From Takakia lepidozioides (lineage: Eukaryota; Streptophyta; Takakiopsida; Takakiales; Takakiaceae), in NCBI GenBank assembly GCA_030704615.1, contig CM060733.1:45942001-46006000 (forward strand): a stretch of DNA of 64,000 nucleotides, written 5' to 3'. Each line of letters opens with the position of its first letter. Positions within the stretch are counted from its first letter, which is position 1. This document shows, piece after piece, positions 12,324 through 21,512 of the stretch. The notes beneath the pieces are model-generated. The model had not been told where the DNA came from and made no database searches. It saw nothing but the letters and a program-made list of their open reading frames with translations. Made by a program: the position numbers and the translations under genes.

Positions 12324-13079
12324 TTATCTCACTGATCTGGAAATGGGAAAGGGGTGAGAGATAACCCCATTAATCATCACTCTGCTGGAAGAGGACTGGA
12401 GGAGAACTTGAACCCAGATGAGGAATGAACCATTGATCCTTGTTTTCTCCATTGCCTGCAGCAAAAAGATCCAGTTAATGGAGCCGAATGCTTTTTCAAA
12501 ATCCAGCAGTAAGAGAACCAATGGTTGGTGATTTAGCATGGCTCTGTGAGGAGATTCATGAGCCAACAAGATATTGTCAAGTATTGTGTGGTCCTTCAAA
12601 AAGTCGGTCTGATCTTTCCCGATGATCTTTGGCAACAACAATTGCAGCCTGAGTGCCGAAGTCTTTGCAATTATCTTGTATATGGAGTTGAGCAGCGTAA
12701 TTGGCCTATAATTGGCCATGTTGTCTCGTTCTCCCTTTTTGAAGATCACCGTTATTAAGCCCTCAAAGATTTGGGAAGGCATAAGCTTTTTCTGGAGGAT
12801 GTCGTTGGCCATTTTCAGGACATCGTCACCAATTGTTAGCCAAAGTGTCTTGAAAAGCTCAATTGGCAAACCATCTAGGCTGGGGGATTTCATTGATGCC
12901 ATGGATTCGACAGCCCGTCCTAGTTCCAGCGCTGTGAATGACTCTGACAGGGAGTTCTGCTCCGCTACTGAGAGGGCACAGGGGATTCTTTGGAGGAGAG
13001 TATTTCTTGCCTCAATTGCAGTCGAAGTTGGGAGACTTTGGAACAGTTTCCTGAAAAAAACAGCAGCTATTGAGGCCAT
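12324..13079 (-). pseudogene. LINE reverse transcriptase, N-terminal half
   Basis: A 251-codon frame with the early reverse transcriptase boxes of plant L1 elements: MKSPSLDGLPIELFKTLW, GLITVIFKKGERDNMANYRPITLL, LRLQLLLPKIIGKDQTDF and LLLLDFEKAFGSINWIFL (the first catalytic Asp region). The frame ends ISRSVR followed by TAA, where homologues have RQG; readable sequence (GCPFAPFLFLLAADSLGHLLDH) goes on for about 100 bases beyond that stop before the inserted TIR element. Confidence 0.92.
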
Positions 13080-13410
13080 GTCATTAGGCCTGTCAGTGAG
13101 TCTGCCTATTTGAGGGTCTGTCAGAGCCGATACCAGGGTTGCAGCCCATCTCTATGCTGCCTTCGAAAAAAAATAAATCGTCATCTTCTCTCTTTTTAAA
13201 GACCAATTCACCCCCACCTTGTTCCTGATGAATTTCTCTTTTGCCTGTAGTAGTATAGCGAGGTTTCTTTTGTTGTAGGAGAGCAGAGTCTGAGGGCCAG
13301 TGTTAGTTGCTTTTCCTTACCCACACCGAACTCCTTCGCCATGTCCTCGGTTACCCATGCAGACTGGAAACCATGTTTGAAACTTGGCAGGAAGAAGTTG
13401 GTGTAGTCCT

Positions 13411-14761
13411 CTATAAACGTGTATAGGAGAGGGTCACACAGATCGCTGCTTTCTCTCTTGCGAATCCAGATTCTGGTTCCCAGCCAGTGAGTGGCCTGCG
13501 CTGGAAGGTGTGGAGCTCCTGGAAAGTGATTGCAAGACTGGTGCTGTCGAGCGCAAGCAGGTCATCCTCAGAGAAGGGAAACGAGGCCCATGCCTCCATA
13601 ATTCTAACTGGGAAGAAACCACATGGGCGGTGTGGGTGATTCCAAGTGTTTGGCTCTTCAATTCTCTTTCTCTTCTTGGAGGATTCCCAGTACTTTTGGA
13701 CCAGCCTGTCTGTTCCGTATTCAATTTGCACAGCATCCACAGCAGCTGTTCCCAAGGTCTGCAGATTTTGGACGCCTTCAGTGGTGATATTGACAGGTTG
13801 TGAGGCCCTTGAGTTAGCAGCCTTCCTGTCTCCCTTTTTTTGACGCTTGCCGATTGGGCAATCTGCCTTCACATGACCTTCTGCATTGCAGGTGAAACAT
13901 ATTACCGAAAGCACCTCCTCCTTAATGGCGACCACTATGAGGAGTCGTCAAGCGTTGGCAGCTTGATGGAAGAGGCGATGGTAGCGGTATCAGGCATGAG
14001 GACCACCAATTTTGGGACGCCGTTGTCCTTGTTATAGTCAAAATGAATAGCTTCATTATCCACACTTAGGACCTGGTCATGGATTGGTTCGTAGACATTC
14101 ATTGCTCCAATGTAAGTCCCAAAACTCGCCCCTATCTTTGAAAGAGATGTCAGGTATGTGGGCGGCAAGAAGGGAATAGCGATCACCCGTGACCTCCAGA
14201 GAAGACCCTGCCTATGCCCCCAGTTGTGAATCCATGGAAATATGAAAACTTTGACAGAAGATTGCTGGGTGTTGAAGAGCAAAGCCTTTTCTGCCTCTGA
14301 GGGGAGCTGAATATTACAGCATAAAAACCCCTAATTCCCATCGCTAGACAGAAATGCTGCGCCAATCCCCCTTCTGCCCCCAGGTGCATCACAATCCATT
14401 TTCTGGTGGCGTCTCTAGACCTCTGCTTGCGTGGGAAGTAGATTAGAATTCCTCACTGGTTAAGCTTTTGGACCTGCGCTTTCATTTTTTCTTTATCCAG
14501 GGCGAACACCGGCTGCTCCGTTCCCACAGGGGTGACCGTGTCCTCCTATGATGCTTCTGCAGGCATCGGAGATGGAGGGGTCGGGACAGCGGAGGTTGGG
14601 CCTTTGCCAAGGATGGAGCCGCCTGATCCTTCTGCAGGGATATTTTTCTTGGACCAGACCTGCGAATTGCCTCTAGAAAGCCCCCCCCCCCCCTTTCCCT
14701 CTCTTGGCGCTTGCTCTTCGAGGATCCATGTGAGACCGTGCTTAGAGGCTTCAGAAAGCAA
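13411..14761 (-). pseudogene. LINE ORF1 (nucleic-acid binding, CCHC zinc knuckle)
   Basis: Several minus-strand frames together make a plant L1 ORF1. The N-terminal region (about 14546-14761) has QVWSKKNIPAEGSGGS. The middle part (13935-14392) resembles the DUF4283-type domain of plant LINE ORF1 proteins. A CCHC knuckle reading CFTCNAEGHVKADC follows near 13880. The remainder (13411-13850) is Ser/Lys-rich. A run of about 13 C residues near 14685 and several frame changes show that the gene is dead. Its role in a live element would be to coat the LINE RNA. Confidence 0.72.
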
Positions 14762-14937
14762 TACGCAACGGAGTAGGAATTAGCCGAGTTGGGACAGCTC
14801 AAGGTGCTTTGAGAGAGAAATAGATAGAAGTGGAGAGCAAGAAAAAGTTGAGTAAGGAAGAGAGCAGGTGACGAGAGAGCCCACGAACCCAGGGGGAATG
14901 CTTGCGCTGAGCTGCTGCAACTGAACATAAGCGGCAC

Positions 14938-17581
14938 ACAATAGAGAGGGAGAAAGCGAGACTTCTAGAACCAATAGCAGCTGAACTCAGTTATGGGTGA
15001 GCATGAGAAATGAGCATGCAGCGGAGGGGATTAAAAAAACTCCCTGTAAGATGATTCTCGGAAGTTTGGAATGTGGCGGGAGTGCGTAATGTGGCCGCAC
15101 ACCATAGACCATCTCTGAGAGCTTCCAGTGTTGTTGTCGGCTCTTTTAGATGCAGCAACTTGCTTGGAACACCTAGAGAAGTAAAGCCAGCAATGTTATC
15201 CTGCTATGAGCGTAGGTGTTTCTCTTTGCAAGTGCCAGAGGTTTTAGATGCGCCGCATTTGGGATTGCAGCTCATTAAGATGTAAGGGAGGGGATGCGTG
15301 GGAGGATGGAAGCATGTGGAGAAATGAAAAGCGTGCTGGGGCCGGCTATGCCCCAACACGTTTTTCATTTGAGGGCAGGAGAGGAGAGGACGAACGCATG
15401 ATGAATCGAGAGGGAATGATATCATGGTTGGTATGAGGAAGATGAAAGTAGGAGGGAGCTGTTTGTTCCATCATTTCCATAGAACGAGTGAGAGGACGAG
15501 CGTTGACAGTAGTTGAGCGGACATAGCAAAACGGCTAAGTCCCGAACTCACTCACCGCAACATGCGGAGCGATTTCCATCGCCCCGCCTCGACCCCTTCG
15601 GCCCAGAACTGCAGATTCCGGGCATTATCCCCTGTCAATTCTCACCTACAGGCACACACACAGCCAGTCAACTAAAGACAGTAATCAAATTATCTCGTCA
15701 CTAAATGTTACAATTTACTCCCCTACTTGTGCACACTAGCAAATGTTTTTCTTTTTTAAAAGAAAATGAAAGGGGGGATCGTAGCCCTGGTAAATTTTAT
15801 TAAATATTATTGGGGGGAAAAAATTAAAACCCCGATTACACCATGAGGCATACACACCATAATCAGTGAGGCCGGTACCGTACTGGTAGGTATCAGATAT
15901 ATGCACAAGTTTTAGACCAAGCCGCCCTCTACCCCAGGTCATAAAAAAACATTAGAGAGGAGGGCAGAGAGGAGGGCACAGATAGTGGAGGTGTCTCCCG
16001 AAAAGGTTTTTTTACAGCGAGCTTTCCACAAATGCCACAGAGCGGAACTCCGGAGGGTCTCTCCGGAGGGCAGTTTAGAGATCTATGCTTAGAGAGATGG
16101 TCATAGTTAACCCCTAAACGACGAGCCGACCCGAATCGGGTTGGCCTGATTTTTCATCCATCCATAGCATGCACGGATGAAGTCCGACGAGCGGCTTGAA
16201 CAAAAAATGTAGCGCTGAACTAGCTGCACATGCAGGTCTTTATGGCGCCCCCAACAGAGAAAAACTCCGCCGTCAGGAATGTTTTGAAGTTTGAAAATTG
16301 CAGGAATTTGGGTGGAGGGGGGGGCACGGTAGTTGACCGTCGACGTGGCAGGTGGCAGCGGCCACGCGGGTGGGATTTTACGTCGGGGGCAATGCAGAGG
16401 TTGGAGTCGGGGGCTTGTGAGGCCCTCCCCAAAACGCCGAGGAACACGGGGACGGCTCGAATGAGCTGGCCCTGTCAAATAATGGGAAACCTTGACGTGG
16501 CCCGGAAAGCATCGCCGGATTCAGGCGAAATTCCGGCCACCGATTGCCTGACCTGGAGGAGGCCGGAAATTTCACAAAATCCCACATCCCAAATGCAATT
16601 TTGGGAAATTTTGGGAAATTTTTGGGCAGGCTTGTGTAGTTCTTGGCCTATGAGGGACTGACCGTTGGAATTCCCAAATGAAGGAGAATTTGGGGTCCCA
16701 ATGGGGCCTATACTATTTCCTTTGCAAATTCTCTTTTGGACCCCAATTCCAGTCACATACAAAGCACCCCCCCTTTCATTTTGGCAGATTGGGGTGAAAT
16801 TTGGTGTGAGAGTTTGGGATTGTGCACTTCACAGGAATATAGAACTTTTTCTCCCAGAAAAATTTGGGATCATGGATAATTTGTGGTCAAACATGAACTT
16901 TTTCTTTGTTTTTTTCATTTTCAAAAACATGCACCGTCTTCAAATGTTATAATCTCCCAAATTACACGGTGGAATCTCCCTAAATTTGGGGGGCTTGTGC
17001 ATCTTGTAGGTAGGAAGCAGTTTGTACGGTTCATGCACATGGATGAACGTGGTGGGCAGGTAGCTGCCGACGTGTGAGGGTGAGTCCCGGAATTGTCCAA
17101 AAACCCAAAAACACCTCTGGTCCTTCTAGGGGAGTGTTTATTAACACTACAACAGAAAGTGGGTTTTTTCGACTCTGTGTTTGACTCATTTTTTAGTTGT
17201 TCGTGACACTTTTACTGTCATCCTCTACTATTACACAGAGGAGCCATCCTGACTAGCTGCTTGTTGGTTCCTCTTTTATTGGCTCTCTTGTAGAGATAGA
17301 CTATGCAACATGTTCAAAAAATGTAGTCAAAGGAGCTTACACCGTGTCAAGGCACCGATTGGTGTGTTGTGCTGAGTCATGCTCGGTACTCTTACCTTCC
17401 TTTTATGTTTTTGCCAAAGCAAGAGAGCCCATTGCTGTTTTAGGCTTGTTCTAAAGAGGAAATATTTCCCTAATGTGCCTTCTTGAGATAACACCTCCCT
17501 CAAGTAACATCTCTATTTATTGAGCAACTTCTGAAACACTGGATGATTTTTGAAATTTATTATGGATGAAAGTAGACTCCA
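14938..17581. other. No supported gene; repeat-derived stretch
   Basis: No recognisable coding region. On the minus strand, 15736-15942 looks like a 5'-truncated LINE 3' end: a TTATTAAATATTA-type stretch next to a CCCCCCTTTCATTTTC run, as at 17640-17720. Part of 16220-16620 is GC-rich (Gly/Pro-rich in translation) and contains short GGGAAATTTT repeats near 16597-16626. A sequence resembling the end of a CACTA element (CACTACAACAGAAA) begins at 17145, but I found no matching partner end. Confidence 0.4.
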
Positions 17582-17840
17582 CTATTCACAACAAGATTGG
17601 TGAAATTTTTCTCTACTTCCAAAGGTTGCAAAAACTTTTAATTTTAATTGTTTTTGGAAAAGGGGGACAGTGGCTCTTTGGAAAACTTTATTAATCAAGG
17701 AAAAAATAACCTTGTATATGCGATAGACGAGTCTCCGCTCCCAACCAAGCCTATCAAAGAGAGAGAGAGAGCTCCACAGGGATCCTGAGCAGGACAATCG
17801 TCTCATGCCAAATGCACGGTAGGGCGCTCCACACACAGCT
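17582..17840 (-). mobile_element. 5'-truncated LINE 3' end
   Basis: The minus-strand frame contains SLFDRLGWERRLVYRIYKV followed by the 3' tail region TTGATTAATAAAGTTTTCCA...CCCCCTTT. This layout (short C-terminal peptide, TTAATAAA-like block, pyrimidine block) is also seen at 8940-9000 and near 15750-15830. I read it as a severely 5'-truncated L1-type insertion. The family assignment is inferred from the tail only. Confidence 0.5.
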
Positions 17841-18079
17841 GAGATTTCCGCAGATTGAACGGATAGGGTTTTACACTTGCATAAACTGATTCATTGGAGT
17901 TGTTTCTTTGAGTTCTCTGACATTCCTTGGCACCTGTTTCACAAATCTTGCGGTACTGCAGCACTTGAAGAAACGAACGAGTTCAAACTTCAACGCTTTA
18001 TCAAAGCGACAAATTATGATAGAACACCACCTGTAGAGAAGTTGGTTGTCAACTTCACATAGTCTACAACACCGAGAAC

Positions 18080-18960
18080 AAATTTCGACATCGAGTATCC
18101 CCCAACATGGTGGTTGTTCCCGCAACTTGCATCTCTCTCCACGAGAAGGATAAGATCCGCGTCATGAACCTGCCACAGAACAGATTGATTCCATACGGGC
18201 CGTCATCCAATCCTCCTGGAAGGGAGGAATCCAATCCGAGAAAGTTTATTCGGTCTCCCATCAGTTCAAACTTCACGGCAACCCATGGACTGGTCATAGC
18301 GAGGAAGCGAACGAGTCCCGTCACCTCATTGTGCGCATCCTGCGCTTCATGCTGCAACAAGGCTGGGCTCTCCTCATTACAACCGATATCAGCAAGCATG
18401 AAACCCAAAAGGACTCAATGTATTTCAAGCGCCAGATTCCGGAGCCGAACGTGGTCATGTCCGTAATCTCGTTTAACAGAAGTGATACGATCCGGGTGAT
18501 AGACGGCACTGTTGAAATGGCTCAGGTGGTACGATCCACCATCCAGAATTTCTGGAAACACGGATTGCAAGATGAGAGATCTTACTACGGGGTGCCCGAG
18601 TTCAAGATGCTCGGACAGCCGTGGTCAGCGTCTGGAACTGACACCATGTACGCACGCATGTTTCTAGCGGGTTGATTGACGCGCTGGATGCCGCAGGTTG
18701 GGATATTTACACTTCAGTTTGTATCGTGTCAGCTGACACGAAGGGCGACCTCGACACTTGGGTGCTCAGATCAAAACCACAGTCCAGTCGCACTTCCGAA
18801 AGGTAGACACAACTGACACTCTCTGCTACTCAACGCTTTCTACAACGCACCTCCTCAGGGCTCGCTGTGCAAATACATTAGAGATGATGTCCTTGACTGG
18901 CGTATGCTCCTCAGCTGTCCTCTCACAACAATTTTACTGCCCCCACTTGGTACTACTAAC
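18080..18960 (+). pseudogene. Decayed gene with a duplicated unknown domain
   Basis: Three frames join into one protein-like sequence carrying two copies of a module. Copy 1 (about 18190-18490) reads IRAVIQSSWKGGIQSE, then FKLHGNPW, then HLIVRILRFMLQQGWALLIT, DIS and MYFKR. Copy 2 (about 18525-18770) reads VRSTIQNFWKHGLQDE, then FKMLGQPW, then MYARMFLAG, then (one base missing near 18672) LIDALDAAGWDIYTSV. A third frame, near 18830-18960, continues as FYNAPPQGSLCKYIRDDVLDW. Both copies follow the same pattern: W..G(I/L)Q, FK(L/M).G.PW, a Leu-rich helix and GW. I recall similar uncharacterised repeats mainly in animals and fungi, but cannot verify that. Frameshifts near 18150 and 18672 make this copy a pseudogene. 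No function is known to me. Confidence 0.6.
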
Positions 18961-19138
18961 TCGGTTAAGTATGTATCTCCTGCTTAGCTTGAATGTATGT
19001 GTGTGGATCTTGTTGTTTATCTCGTGGGCAAGATGACCCTCACCCGCTTGCCCAGTTGCTCAAGTTGCTTCTATTTTAAGTGGCTGAATATGCTGCCATG
19101 TGCTCCATCATATGACTCATGCACACTTATCTCGTCTA

Positions 19139-19910
19139 CTATGGTTTAATGTTGGTTTTCAACCAAGCTGCGTCGTGAATGGATATGCGTTTTAATAAAA
19201 TCCTCCACCTTCCTTTGAGTATGCCAAAAGCTTGCTCTATACACATTCTTGAGCTTGATCGTGCAAAATTCTTGTCTATCTGCTCTCGAATAAATCCGTC
19301 TTTGCTACCAATAACTGGAGCAAACATCCAAGGCCAACATTGGTAAGCCTAGAAGAGCATAGGGATTCAAGCCACCACCATGACATATCCTACCAATGTG
19401 GGATTTTTCCCAAACAGGTTCCAATGATGAATACTACCACACCACCATACATCATAGTCGCGGAAGCAACATGATTTGTCAACAACAACTTGTAACAAGA
19501 TAGAATAGAAGCCTTTCTTGTTATGATAATTGGGTGCATGCTCATAAGGGGCAATAATCGGAATGTGACTGCCATCAATCGCCCCAGCACACCATGCAAA
19601 GACTCAAAAAACTTTACTCATTTCCTTCATTTTCGATGCCGATGGCCATTTGATGTAGAGATCCTGGCATGTAGCCTTTCGCATGTGACAAAACTCCAAC
19701 ACAATACCCCAAGCAACGGAAAGACCTACTCTATAGCAATCTGAGAGCATACTTAAAGTAATACCAATGGCTAGCCTTGCTACAGCAATAACTACTCTAG
19801 TCTCTAATAGGAATGTGAGCTCGACATAAAGGAGCTTGTTTTTTCAACAAAGGAGCTACTTGTGCACACAAGTATGAAAAAGTTTCTGTCATGCGCATTC
19901 TATCTTTCTG
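19139..19910 (-). pseudogene. PIF/Harbinger transposase relic
   Basis: Minus-strand frames read, in order, TFSYLCAQVAPLLKKQ, VIAVARLAIGITLSML, KWPSASKMKEMSKVF, then AGAIDGSHIPIIAPYE with the first catalytic Asp, NYHNKKGFYSILLQVVVD, and near the 3' end SRMCIEQAFGILKGRWRIL, which carries the catalytic Glu of the DDE nuclease (DDE_Tnp_4 family). Several frameshifts separate the parts and the region around the second Asp is damaged. I did not find the element's terminal inverted repeats or the 3-bp target duplication. Confidence 0.82.
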
Positions 19911-20215
19911 CTCACGACTTGTCACTCGGGTTCAGTGTGATCTGAAGTTATGGAACTGCAGGAAGCCCACATGTTAGTATTTGGTTGTGCCATTCAAAGA
20001 GAGATGAGGGAGGGTCGGAGAGTTAACGAGGTACCCATAAACCAACATGGACCCAGCAGTTCGGAGGAAGTCCGTGAATTTAGGGACAGACAGCTGCTTC
20101 TAATGTGATGCGGGGAAGAGAGAGAGGAGTAATATACAAGATTTGAGAGTCAAGAAAAGAGAGGGAGAGCGGGGTACTACTTGCTCTAGTAGTGCTGGGA
20201 AAACGAGCATTTCTT

Positions 20216-20352
20216 CGGAGAAAGAACTCAGAAAGAATGGAGCTTTGTAATCTCCAGACAAGAGAGAGAAACTATTTAACTTAATCCAGCGACGGAACAT
20301 CAGAAGAAAAAACTCAGAAAGAAGGGAGCTTTATAATCTCCAGACAAGAGAA
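20216..20352. repeat. Short direct duplication, about 50 bp
   Basis: The block AAACTCAGAAAGAA.GGAGCTTTRTAATCTCCAGACAAGAGA occurs twice in direct orientation, at about 20222-20268 and 20306-20351, with a spacing of about 84 bases and a few mismatches. It lies immediately beyond the 3' end of the minus-strand LINE fragment. I see no coding role. Confidence 0.7.
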
Positions 20353-20357
20353 TGTAC

Positions 20358-21420
20358 TCATAAGACGTTGTTTGCCGTAGCCTTGTGGCCATTGACCCCG
20401 CGCCCAGTTTGAGCGGAAACCAAAGGGACAGAACCTACCTCTGTCAGGGGCTGACATTGGTAGTTAGACTTACCTTTATACATAGAATTGATTCGGGTTT
20501 TCCAGATTTCCTCTAGAAATCCCTTCACACAAGCATCAATCTTCTGTGTGTGATTTGCCCAAAAACTAGGCCCCAGAAGGGCCTGGGCTTTTGGCTGAGC
20601 CTCGAGACTTTCAAAGTTGGTAAACAGAGGTACAGGCACAATTCTCTTGATAGATTGGAGGAGAGCTTCTCTCTGGTGAGAGTACCCCGGACAGTGAATT
20701 AGAAAATGAATATTGTCTTCACACAACGGGCAATTGCACTCTCCCTTTCCTCTCTGCTTCTGTTTACTGTTCAAAGGTAGGCTTCCTGCCCTGAGTTTAA
20801 ATTTCAGTCTGGTGCCGAGAGTGGGTAGACCCTTGAGGTCATCCATGATATCCTCCCCCATGTCACAGACTGGAAACAGGTTCAGGGAAGTTTTCTGCCT
20901 AACTTCATTTGCATCAGACAATTTTCTGGTAACAGACATGGCTTTGGACACTACAGTCTCGAAGTCAGATTTATCCAGCAAGGTCAAGACTTGCGGGTCC
21001 AGATTCAGATCCTTGAGAATCTCTTCTACTCTCTTCTGCCAGGACTTAGCCTGTTTGACAGGGCGGTCCGGTTTCCAAGATATAGAGTCGATTAACTTAG
21101 GGTATCTGGTGTTGGACATGTGTTGCAACTGACCCCACCATCTGACCTTGAATTCATCTCGTCGGGAGCTTAAGGAAGGGATGCCAAACTCACCCCGAAC
21201 AGCCACATTGGCTGTCTTGGAGCATGCTGACATGCACTCCTTAAGCACCCCCACTTGAATGGATTACTTAGCCTGGTTGGAGTTATCAACCCATATAGCA
21301 GATCCGTACTCCAAGGCAGGTCTAATAACGCGGCAAAGCAAGGTTTTCTTGACCTCAGAGTTAATCCCTCTGCAGCGGATCATCAGATCACTATGATACC
21401 CAAGAAGTGGAGTGCGCAAG
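20358..21420 (-). mobile_element. LINE 3' fragment (reverse transcriptase C-terminus with zinc motif)
   Basis: A 298-codon minus-strand frame (20358-21254) encodes the region after the reverse transcriptase core: SSRRDEFKVRWWGQLQHM, then a CNCPLCEDNIHFLIHCPGY zinc cluster. Upstream of its first Met the same frame goes on across a TAA as LLCRVIRPALEYGSAIWVDN, the typical ...LEYG..W segment of non-LTR elements. The family differs from the L1 copy at 8.9-14.9 kb. The fragment ends at about 21420, only about 90 bases before the BAHD start codon at 21513, so it may form part of that gene's promoter. Confidence 0.8.
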
Positions 21421-21512
21421 GTATGTGAATCTTACACATTCCTCGGTAGAGAGGTCTGCGACGTTAAGTCTCTGTTCCTTGCTGAGCTTGCAGTTACTAC
21501 ACAGCAGTCGAG

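Larger units (their letters stand above)
8929..14937 (-). mobile_element. L1-type LINE retrotransposon, decayed
   Basis: A minus-strand non-LTR element of the plant L1 type. From its 5' side it holds an ORF1 with a CCHC zinc knuckle (13411-14761), a shortened linker with the lead-in to reverse transcriptase (13080-13400), reverse transcriptase in two pieces, a C-terminal zinc-binding domain (9286-10084) and a T-rich run on the plus strand at 8929-8953, which is its A-rich tail. Only about 330 bases separate the ORF1 remnant from the reverse transcriptase, so the AP-type endonuclease coding region is missing. The copy has many frameshifts and stops and is interrupted at 11502-12219 by a TIR element. 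The 5' limit is approximate, and I could not find target site duplications by eye. Confidence 0.88.

Noticed and set aside
16220-16661. GC-rich open frames on both strands as a gene
   Set aside because: Frames are open on both strands because of base composition; the products are low-complexity Pro/Gly/Arg without a domain or splice sites.
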